The notes under the pieces are model-generated. The model had not been told where the DNA came from and made no database searches. It saw nothing but the letters and a program-made list of their open reading frames with translations. Shown here one piece after another: positions 10,401 through 18,454 of a DNA stretch of 64,000 bases. How positions within the stretch are numbered: position 1 is the stretch's first letter; every line of letters begins with the position of its first letter. The stretch spans positions 13,166,001-13,230,000 of the forward strand of contig CM049308.1 of NCBI GenBank assembly GCA_026874595.1. The letters are read 5' to 3'. The stretch is from Sipunculus nudus (Eukaryota; Annelida; Sipuncula; Golfingiida; Sipunculidae). The position numbers and the translations under genes were made by a program.

Positions 10401-10722
10401 ATTAATTGATGGTCGGGGTGTTTTTTCTATTTTCCTATGCCTAATAGTTTTAAAGATATTTATTTATTTTCGTCAAAATTTCGTAGGGTTTTAGTATGGA
10501 TAGAGTTTTTTGGGTTCCGTAAATTTCGAGTTTCTATCATTATTTCAAGTATGTTTGTTTCGTTCCTAAACATTGTACGGGCCGTAGTTTTGATGAAAAG
10601 TTTTGTATGAAAGGATGGGGCGTATTCGAGGGTCGTGGGTCAATTAATGTAGGTCGCGGCCCCGGCCTAGTGCCATGGCTTGACCTGTTGGTTGATTGTT
10701 GTGTTTTGTAGTATGTAAAACA

Positions 10723-10778
10723 GGGGATGCCAGCTGCAGCGGGGTAAGTTGTGTACCCGCCGCAGCTAGGATCCGATG
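10723..10778 (-). repeat. Stem-loop module M2 (J3)
   Basis: Inner stem gcagcggggta against tacccgccgc. Compared with M1, several base pairs are replaced on both sides. Confidence 0.75.
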
Positions 10779-11090
10779 TTTGATTGATGGTCTGGGTGTT
10801 TTTTCTGATTTTCTGGGCCTGATATTTCTTATAATTTTTATTATTTTTCGACGTAATTTCGTGAAACTTGGGAATGGATAAAGTTTAGTGTGTCCTGTTA
10901 ATTTGGAGTTTCTATTGCTATTTTAAGTGCGTAAATTTTGTTCCTGAAATTTGTACGGGCCGATGTTCAGTAACTAATTTGTGTGGAGGGATGGGATGTC
11001 TTAGGGGTCAATTAATGTAGGTTGCGGCCCCTACCTAGTGCCTTGGCCTGACCTGTTAATTGATGCTTAATGCGTGTTGTATACCAAACA

Positions 11091-11146
11091 GGGGATGCCG
11101 GCTGCAGCGGGATAAGCATTGTTCCCGCCGCAGCTAGGATCCGATG
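11091..11146 (-). repeat. Stem-loop module M3 (J3)
   Basis: Inner stem gcagcggga against ttcccgccgc, outer stem ggat/atcc. Confidence 0.75.
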
Positions 11147-11575
11147 CTTAGTTGATGGTCGGGCCGGTTTTTACTGATTTTGGCATTAATTTTTTTCCAA
11201 AATTTCTATTTTTATTTGCCGAAACTTCTTAATGTTTAAGTCTAGGGCGGGTTCTGTGGGTTTTGAGGGAATTGGGGTTGTATTTTATTTTCTAGTTTGT
11301 TAATTTGGTTGCTAAAGTTGGTACGGGGCGTTGTTTCGCTTATAAGTTTTGGAGGGCCGGGGAGTGATTTTTCTTTAGTTTTGAACCTTATGTAAACTCG
11401 TTAATATTTGGTTTTTAATTTAGAAATTTGGGGGAGTGGAAGATTTTAGAAAGTTCTTTTGGTTTTCGCTATAATTTTGGGCTTTGGGGAATAATAGGTT
11501 GGTTAATTTTGGGGGTGAAATGGATACGGGCCTTAGTTGTGCTTAATTGATTGTGGAGACCTTGTATGCAAATTA

Positions 11576-11625
11576 GGGGATGCCAGCTGCAGGGGTCTAA
11601 TTTACCTCTGCAGATTCGATCCCCC
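11576..11625 (-). repeat. Stem-loop module M4 (J3)
   Basis: The shortest module (50 bp), with the outer stem extended to ggggat/atcccc and the inner stem reduced to ctgcaggggt/acctctgcag. Confidence 0.75.
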
Positions 11626-11822
11626 TGTTGCTCGAAGGTCGGGGTGTGTTGAATGGAGGTCAGGTCGGTTTTACAGGTGCGGGGTCGCGACCCATATTGC
11701 TGACCTCTTGTTTTTGTGAGTGTTGGGTTCTGTGTTGTGTGTATCCGTTGAGAAGGCTTGTTGGTGTAGTTTTTTTGGATGTTTAATATATAGTTTATTT
11801 GTTTTATTAATTATTTACTATG

Positions 11823-14696
11823 TTATTGTTGATTTTGTCCTTCTAGAATGTAATCTAGAGGGGACTTTATTTTTATATTGTTTTTTGGTTGTGTGTAATC
11901 GTGTTGATATTTAAGTAGTTTTATTGTGTCCAGTTCTTTTATTCTTTCATAGGAGTTTGTTGCTTGTTCTTTTAAATATTCAGTGATTTTGGGGGTGTTT
12001 GTTTTTTCTCTTAATTCGTCTGTTTTTCTTAGTTTGTGTGTTCTGAGAATGGCTCTCAGTGCTTTATTTTGTGTGATTTCTAGTTTATTTAACATTGTTT
12101 TTCCTGCGCCTAGGAACGCAATGGACCCATATGTGCCTATAGGGCGGATCCATTGTTTGTACAGGTAGCTGGCCGTTTCTGTTTTCGGTCCGTCATGTTT
12201 GTAGCACAGAGCTTTTAGAATATTTACTCTGTTCCACATTCTTTGGATTATATTTTCGATGTGTGGTTTCCAGGTGGCTCTTGAGTCGAATGTTACACCT
12301 AGAAATTTTGCCTCTTTGTGTTCTTTGAGGTCCTCTCCTAATAATTCTAGGGGCTCGAAATATTTGGGTTTTTTAGCTTTTGTGAATAAAACAGTTTGTG
12401 TTTTTGAGGGGTTTAAGCGGACTCTCCAGTCGTCGCACCAATCTTCTATTCTTTGTAATTGGGCCTGTACTTTATTTCTGGAGTATTTTGGGTTCGTGTC
12501 GGTCGACCAGATGGCGATGTCGTCAGCGTATTGTGATACGCATAGTTGTTGTCCTGATTTGGGGATGTCATTTACATACATTATGTACAGTAGAGGGCTG
12601 AGAACAGAGCCCTGGGGGGTCCCTGCTTTAAGAGTTATTTCCTGTGATAGGGTCCCTTTAACTTTTACTCTAAGTGTCCTGTTGTGTAAAAAGGATGAAA
12701 TTAGTCTGATTATTTTGTTTGGTAGATGGGATTTCATTATTTTGTATCTGATTCCGTCGGACCATACGGAGTCAAAAGCCTTTTCCACATCAAGGAATGT
12801 GGCCAGGGTATATTGACTCCGTTTAAAGCCTGTGGTTATTGATTGGCTAAGTCGGAGGATGTGGTCGGTGGTGGATCTGCCCGCTCTGAACCCGGACTGA
12901 TCTTGGTTAAAATATGGGCCCCCCAATTCGGGAGGTCGGTTGTCCAAAAACGTGGTTATTCTATTTTTTAGGATTTTTTCAAATAATTTTCCTATGCAGG
13001 GGAGTAAACTGATGGGCCTGAAATTTGTTGGTTTGTCTTGTGTTTTGCCGGGTTTTGGAATCATTGTTACTATGGCTTTTTTCCAATCGTCTGGGAAGTA
13101 TCCCCAGTTAATGCAGAGTGTGTATAATTTCGCTATTCTTTCTAAACAGGTGTCGGGGAGTTTTTTTAATATTACGTAGTTAATGTTGTCTTCGCCTGGG
13201 GCTGATTTTCCCTTGGCTGTTTTAAGTGCGCGTTTTATTTCAATTAGCGCAACGGGCCTGACTGCGGGGTTATTATCATCTGTTTCATTTATTTGTGTTT
13301 GTAATGGTTTGAATAAAGTCGGGTTGTTTTCTATAGTTTCAGTTACTGTATCATAGAGTTCCTCATTAAAATCTTCATCTTCTGGTGTTGTGTGTATTTT
13401 TTCCAGTGTGTTCGCGAATAAATCTGCTTTGCTTTGTGGGGTTTCGGCTACAGAGCCGTCGGGTTTTAACAGCGGTTGGGATTGCCCTGTGCTGGGATTT
13501 GTTCTTGTGTTTGAATATTGTTTGAATTTATTCCAAAATTGTTTTGTGTTTGTTTTATCATCTAAGCTATTTATGTAATCTGTCCATTGTGTGCGTTTTT
13601 GTTCTAGGATAGCTTTTTGTGTTAGTTTATTTATTCTGTTATATAAATGGTTCGCTTCGGCCGTGCGGGCCCGTTTTTGATAATTTCGGACTCGGCGACG
13701 CAGTTTTACAAGTTCCCTGATTCTGGGCGTGAAGTGCCACCAATTTCTATTTTTATTTATTTTTTCAGGCGCTACTATATTAATAGCTTCGGTGATGGAC
13801 TGGGTCATCTCGTATGTCAGGTTATCGATCTGGAGGTGGGTAATAACATCCGCCTCGTCAGGATCGGTCATTTTTTCGTCCGTGTATTTTTGGAATTTTT
13901 CCCAGTCTGCGTTTTTCAGGTCTCTGAATTTTTTTGGGGGCGCGACCTGTGGTGCCCAGTTTATATCTAAATGGATTGGGAGATGATCTGAACCTATATC
14001 CTCTCCCACATAATATTCAGAACTTAAAGCTAATTCTGGCGTGGCTAGAGCGAGGTCTAGTATATTCCACGCTCCGTTTGCGGTGTTAAAGTAAGTCGGG
14101 TTTTCGTCATTTAATAGTATTAAATTACCGTCTGAGAGTTCATTCATTAATATTCTCCCAGACTCGTTTGTGTATCGCGCTCCGTAATTTTCATGAGGGG
14201 CGTTCAGGTCTCCGAGGATTATGTAATTTTTGCTGTTATTTCTGATTTTTTGGAATATTTGCGGTTGTAATTTGTTTTGTGGTGGATTGTAATAAACTAT
14301 TATATCTAGGGGGGAGGTTGTGTTTTGTTCGTTGTTTATGCGCACGGAGAGGGCTTCTGCTTTAAAATGCCCGAACCATTTGTTTATAGTATAGTTTAGT
14401 TGTCTATCTATACAAATGGCCGTGCCCCCTCCGGCTCCTGTTTTTCTGTCTGCTCTGATTAAGTCGTAGGGTCCCATCGAGAAATGGGTACCCGGTTTGA
14501 GTTTTGTTTCTGTTATCAGAGCGATTTGTATGTTGTTTTTTGTCAAATAATTTAATAAACTTTGTTTTTTGGTGGTTAGGCTGTTTGTATTTATGTGAAT
14601 GATCTTGAGTTTGTCGTTTGGGGTGTTAGTTGGGGGGCTAGTGTTATCTATATTATTATTTACAATATTGAATGCTATTTTTTTGGGTTGTTTCAG
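11823..14696 (-). CDS. J3 ORF2: endonuclease-reverse transcriptase, no AUG before EN
   Basis: 957 codons if counted from the CTG that overlaps the ORF1 stop. Target-primed reverse transcription enzyme. Counting residues from the leucine codon TTG at 14546: EN about 1-195, with TET (Glu13), LGDLN (Asp103, Asn105), NILDL (Asp164) and GSDH (Asp187, His188). RT about 440-760, with motif A FLDVEKAFD (Asp586), motif B GTPQGS (643-648) and motif C YADD (673-676). C-terminal thumb follows; no RNase H, as in the Jockey clade. Between the ORF1 stop and the first in-frame ATG (MGPYDL, inside EN, after the catalytic Glu) there is no ATG. The frame is -1 relative to ORF1 and stays open through the ORF1 stop, encoding a conserved FNIVN peptide. 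Expression must use -1 frameshifting or non-AUG restart. Confidence 0.93.
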   Translation of the reverse strand: MKQPKKIAFNIVNNNIDNTSPPTNTPNDKLKIIHINTNSLTTKKQSLLNYLTKNNIQIALITETKLKPGTHFSMGPYDLIRADRKTGAGGGTAICIDRQLNYTINKWFGHFKAEALSVRINNEQNTTSPLDIIVYYNPPQNKLQPQIFQKIRNNSKNYIILGDLNAPHENYGARYTNESGRILMNELSDGNLILLNDENPTYFNTANGAWNILDLALATPELALSSEYYVGEDIGSDHLPIHLDINWAPQVAPPKKFRDLKNADWEKFQKYTDEKMTDPDEADVITHLQIDNLTYEMTQSITEAINIVAPEKINKNRNWWHFTPRIRELVKLRRRVRNYQKRARTAEANHLYNRINKLTQKAILEQKRTQWTDYINSLDDKTNTKQFWNKFKQYSNTRTNPSTGQSQPLLKPDGSVAETPQSKADLFANTLEKIHTTPEDEDFNEELYDTVTETIENNPTLFKPLQTQINETDDNNPAVRPVALIEIKRALKTAKGKSAPGEDNINYVILKKLPDTCLERIAKLYTLCINWGYFPDDWKKAIVTMIPKPGKTQDKPTNFRPISLLPCIGKLFEKILKNRITTFLDNRPPELGGPYFNQDQSGFRAGRSTTDHILRLSQSITTGFKRSQYTLATFLDVEKAFDSVWSDGIRYKIMKSHLPNKIIRLISSFLHNRTLRVKVKGTLSQEITLKAGTPQGSVLSPLLYIMYVNDIPKSGQQLCVSQYADDIAIWSTDTNPKYSRNKVQAQLQRIEDWCDDWRVRLNPSKTQTVLFTKAKKPKYFEPLELLGEDLKEHKEAKFLGVTFDSRATWKPHIENIIQRMWNRVNILKALCYKHDGPKTETASYLYKQWIRPIGTYGSIAFLGAGKTMLNKLEITQNKALRAILRTHKLRKTDELREKTNTPKITEYLKEQATNSYERIKELDTIKLLKYQHDYTQPKNNIKIKSPLDYILEGQNQQ

Positions 14697-16435
14697 CGGG
14701 ATAAGGCAGGAAATTCCTGTCTGTAAAGACTGTTATTTTGTTTAGTTTTCATTATATTTGCTTCAACAGTGCGTGGATGCACTGTGAAGTGGTAGGCTTG
14801 ACGGTGTCCTACTGCTAGGATATTGCAGATTTCTGCTAGTGATTTTTCGGGCAGTAATTCTGTCATGGCGAAGGCCAAGTAGGTTAAGTTTTTTGTTGCT
14901 TGTATTTCCCTGTTATTTTCCTGTGTGTTTAATTGTGGTGTGTTTTTTATTGTGTTGTTACCCCATGCAGGGCGGCTTGGGGCTGGGGCGGGGAGGAGTG
15001 GGATTTTGTTTGTTTTTTCTTTGTTAAGTTTTTCGTTTATTCTGTAGTCCGAGTTTGCCTTTTTGTAAATGGGACAGGACTTGTAGCTGGCTATGTGCTG
15101 CCCATTGCAGTTTGCGCATTTTGCGCTCTGTTTTGGTCTGTCGCAGTCTTTTAGTGTGTGTCCTTGTGTGCCACAACGGAGACACCGGGGCTGTAAGTTA
15201 CATTTTTTTGCTGAGTGGCCAAATCTTTGGCAATTGTAGCACTGAGCTACTTCACTCAACTCTTGGTATTCAGTCATTTTGTATGTTTTGTGTCCTAGTC
15301 TGATGTTTGTTTGTTGCGCTGTTTTATATTGTTGGGTGGTTGCAAAGGTAAGTTTTATAACTTTACTTTTGCCTAGTCTGTGTGCTTCTGTTATTCCTAG
15401 GGCTGTGAGTTCTTCTGTGATTTGTTGTGCGGTCATTTCGTCTGGGATTCCTTTAATGACTCCCTTTGTTTGTTTTTTGGTGTTTGTCTTGTTGATCAGT
15501 TGGTTTGTTGTAGTTTCTGTTACTTGTAGTGCTGGGAGAGTGTCCATGTTGGTGTCATCTGTTGTGTTTTGATTTCCGTTGGTTGGTTGTGGGTTTGTGT
15601 TTTGTTTGTTTGGTTGCTGTTGGGTGTATGGGGAGGTCGATTTTTTTGGTTTTTTGTTTGATTTTGGTGGTTGTGTGGGACTTGTGGTGTCGTTTGTGGG
15701 TGACATTTTCCTTTTTGGTGATGCTGTGGGTTTTGTGCTATTTGTTAACATTTGAACTTGAGTTTGGATGGGTGTTGTGTCCGCTAGTTTGAGTTGTCTT
15801 CTCGCTGATGGGTTTGTGTATGCGGGTTTCCTGTGTGTTGTGTTTAAATCCCTATCAAGGGTTTGTAGTGCTGCTTCACAGCTTTGTAGTTTTGGTGTGT
15901 TTGTGGTTTGTTTTTCGTCTGTCGGGTGATATGTTTTGTTTTGTTTTGGTTGTTCTTGAGTTGTTTTTTTGTCCAGATTTTTTTTGTTGATTTTGTCCAT
16001 GTTTTGTGGGTCAGTGTTTTGTTCAGGGTTTTGGGGTTTTTCTGTGTTGTTGGTGCTAACCTGCTGTGTTTGATTTGTCATTGGAGTGTTTTCTGATTTG
16101 TTTTTGTTTTGTTCACTTATGATTTTTCTCATCTCTTTTATTTCATTAGTCATGTGCCTGATTAAGTCTCTCTGTTCGGCTAATTCTTGTTTTTGTGTGG
16201 CGATAGTCTCCCTTAGGAGATCTATCAGTGATTGTGTATTTTCCTCGACATTTTGTGTTTTTTTGTTTTCTTTGTGTGTTTGGTTTTCAGCTTGTTTTTT
16301 CTTGGGGTCTTTCTTTAGTTTTGGTTTTGTTGTATCCTGTTTTGTCATTTTTCCTTTGTTTACTTTGGCCCTACATGTATCCATAAAATCCACTGCTGGG
16401 ATCATTGTTGGTTTAGTTCCAGTGCGGGCGGCCAT
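14693..16435 (-). CDS. J3 ORF1 type A: Gag-like RNA-binding protein
   Basis: 580 aa. Residues 1-25 (MAARTGTKPT to VDFMDTC) are conserved in all three ORF1 types. Next come a predicted coiled coil (about 64-110) and a long Q/N/T/K/P-rich low-complexity stretch (about 112-320). A PRE_C2HC-like domain spans about 322-395 (TKGVIKGIPDEMT onward). Three knuckles follow: C399/C402/H407/C412, C418/C421/H426/C431 and C440/C443/H447/C454. The C-terminal conserved region (about 515-580) ends EFPALSR. It should coat the element RNA and form the ribonucleoprotein. The start at 16435 is the first ATG in frame and aligns with types B and C. Confidence 0.93.
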   Translation of the reverse strand: MAARTGTKPTMIPAVDFMDTCRAKVNKGKMTKQDTTKPKLKKDPKKKQAENQTHKENKKTQNVEENTQSLIDLLRETIATQKQELAEQRDLIRHMTNEIKEMRKIISEQNKNKSENTPMTNQTQQVSTNNTEKPQNPEQNTDPQNMDKINKKNLDKKTTQEQPKQNKTYHPTDEKQTTNTPKLQSCEAALQTLDRDLNTTHRKPAYTNPSARRQLKLADTTPIQTQVQMLTNSTKPTASPKRKMSPTNDTTSPTQPPKSNKKPKKSTSPYTQQQPNKQNTNPQPTNGNQNTTDDTNMDTLPALQVTETTTNQLINKTNTKKQTKGVIKGIPDEMTAQQITEELTALGITEAHRLGKSKVIKLTFATTQQYKTAQQTNIRLGHKTYKMTEYQELSEVAQCYNCQRFGHSAKKCNLQPRCLRCGTQGHTLKDCDRPKQSAKCANCNGQHIASYKSCPIYKKANSDYRINEKLNKEKTNKIPLLPAPAPSRPAWGNNTIKNTPQLNTQENNREIQATKNLTYLAFAMTELLPEKSLAEICNILAVGHRQAYHFTVHPRTVEANIMKTKQNNSLYRQEFPALSR

Positions 16436-16914
16436 ATTGCTAGTAGCAGATTGGCCCCCGCTTTTGTTTGTGTTTTAATTTAATCCTAATTAGGTGTTTA
16501 TGAGTTTAGTAGCGTTAGCGTCACTTACTTGTTTCTGGTCTCAGAGTGCATGCGCGTATGTAATTTCACTTACTTTACTGTGTTTGTGTATGTCTATCTT
16601 GTTTCTGTGTCTTGAATCTGTATTTGGCGTCTGTATCTTGTTTGATCTTGTAGTCTTTGTCTTTAAGTTGTTGTTTCTCTTATGTGTTGTTGATGATGCT
16701 TGTTAGTCCTAAGAAGGACTGTTTGGGTGGCGCCGGCCGGCCCAGTCAGACTTAACACAATGTGTAAGTTTCACTGACTGAGCTAACACGGTGCTAATTG
16801 GAGATGGTCTGGTGATCTTCTTAATTAGTGTCAGGTATCACAAAGGATGCTGGAGGCTGGTGGCTGGAGAGTCTCACTGGCACGTCCGCACGGTACGGTG
16901 GTCAGTGAGCGAGG
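16436..16914 (-). promoter_or_regulatory. J3 5' UTR with internal promoter and 5' hairpin
   Basis: 479 bp. The 5' end (16914) is fixed by the TSD. A DPE-like GGACGTG lies at +28 to +34 (plus coordinates 16881-16887), the place where Jockey-clade elements carry this downstream promoter motif. The first 42 nt can fold: ctcactg/cagtgag (16873-16909) encloses a second hairpin ccgta/tgcgg. An AGTCCT-N4-AGGACT hairpin sits at 16705-16720, like the pair in the 3' UTR. Confidence 0.7.
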
Positions 16915-16926
16915 TTTTATTGTTAT

Positions 16927-18454
16927 ATTGTTTGGGAGTCGGTTTGGTCGGGGGGCGGGGCTGATATGTTAATTAGGGGATGCCAGCTGCAGGGGAGTAC
17001 CGGTATTGTGTTCCTCTGCAGCTAGGATCCGATGATTAATTGATGGTCGGGGTGTTTTTTCTATTTTCCTATGCCTAATAGTTTTAAAGATATTTATTTA
17101 TTTTCGTCAAAATTTCGTAGGGTTTTAGTATGGATAGAGTTTTTTGGGTTCCGTAAATTTCGAGTTTCTATCATTATTTTAAGTATGTTTGTTTCGTTCC
17201 TAAACTTTGTACGGGCCGTAGTTTTGATGAAAAGTTTTGTATGAAAGGATGGGGCGTATTCGAGGGTCGTGGGTCAATTAATGTAGGTCGCGGCCCCGGC
17301 CTAGTGCCATGGCTTGACCTGTTGGTTGATTATTGTGTTTTGTAGTATGTAAAACAGGGGATGCCAGCTGCAGCGGGGTAAGTTGTGTACCCGCCGCAGC
17401 TAGGATCCGATGTTTGATTGATGATCTGGGTGTTTTTTCTAATTTTCTGGGCCTGATATTTCTTATGATTTTTATTATTTTTCGACGTAATTTCGTGAAA
17501 CTCGGGAATGGATAAAGTTTAGTGTGTCCTGTTAATTTGGAGTTTCTATTACTATTTTAAGTGCGTAAATTTTGTTCCTGAAATTTGTACGGGCCGATGT
17601 TCAGTAACTAATTTGTGTGGAGGGATGGGATGTCTTAGGGGTCAATTAATGTAGGTTGCGGCCCCTACCTAGTGCCTTGGCCTGACCTGTTAATTGATGT
17701 TTAAGGCGTGTTGTTTACCAAACAGGGGATGCCGGCTGCAGCGGGATAAGCATTGTTCCCGCCGTAGCTAGGATCCGATGCTTAGTTGATGGTCGGGCCG
17801 GTTTTTACTGATTTTGGCATTAATTTTTTTCCAAAATTTCTATTTTTATTTGCCGAAACTTCTTAATGTTTAAGTCTAGGGCGGGTTCTGTGGGTTTTGA
17901 GGGAATTGGGGTTGTATTTTATTTTCTAGTTTGTTAATTTGGTTGCTAAAGTTGGTACGGGGCGTTGTTTCGCTTATAAATTTTGGAGGGTCGGGGAGTG
18001 ATTTTTCTTTAGTTTTGAACCTTATGTAAACTCGTTAATATTTGGTTTTTAATTTAGAAATTTGGGGGAGTGGAAGATTTTAGAAAGTTCTTTAGGTTTT
18101 CGCTATAATTTTGGGCTTTGGGGAAAAATAGGCTGGTTAATTTTGGGGGTGAAATGGATACGGGCCTTAGTTGTGCTTAATTGATTGTGGAGACCTTGTA
18201 TGCAAATTAGGGGATGCCAGCTGCAGGGGTCTAATTTACCTCTGCAGATTCGATCCCCCTGTTGCTCGAAGGTCGGGGTGTGTTGAATGGAGGTCAGGTC
18301 GGTTTACAGGTGCGGGGTCGCGACCCATATTGCTGACCTCTTGTTTTTGTGAGTGTTGGGTTCTGTGTTGTGTGTATCCGTTGAGAAGGCTTGTTGGTGT
18401 AGTTTTTTGGATGTTTAATATATAGTTTATTTGTTTTATTAATTATTTACTATG
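16927..18454 (-). other. J2 proximal 3' UTR with modules M1-M4
   Basis: Resumes J2 after the right TSD of J3. It contains the four stem-loop modules near 16977, 17356, 17725 and 18210, and no ORF of the element. Confidence 0.85.

Larger units (their letters stand above)
7736..16914 (-). mobile_element. J3: complete 9.18 kb Jockey-clade LINE, type A ORF1
   Basis: The reference copy of the family: both ends are defined by a 12 bp TSD, ORF1 and ORF2 are uninterrupted, and the promoter, 3' structure and tail (aggat units on plus) are all present. Sense order: 5' UTR 16914-16436, ORF1, ORF2, 3' UTR 11822-7736 (4.1 kb, nearly half the element). It is inserted into the 3' UTR of J2 in the same orientation. 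The perfect TSD and intact frames indicate a recent insertion by an active family. Confidence 0.92.

Noticed and set aside
10342-11625. CRISPR-like regularly spaced repeats
   Set aside because: Modules are spaced by 370-490 nt, spacers are shared between copies, and the context is a eukaryotic LINE 3' UTR.
12259-12816. Long plus-strand frames opposite ORF2 and ORF1
   Set aside because: These are shadows of the minus-strand coding frames; they show no domain and mirror ORF2 codons.
14693-14740. Canonical -1 slippery heptamer in the ORF1/ORF2 overlap
   Set aside because: No X XXY YYZ heptamer in the ORF1 frame before the stop; the A-run lies after the stop codon.
16873-16914. HDV-like or hammerhead ribozyme at the J 5' end
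   Set aside because: The fold is a hairpin within a hairpin; I could not find the required ribozyme core sequences or the double pseudoknot.
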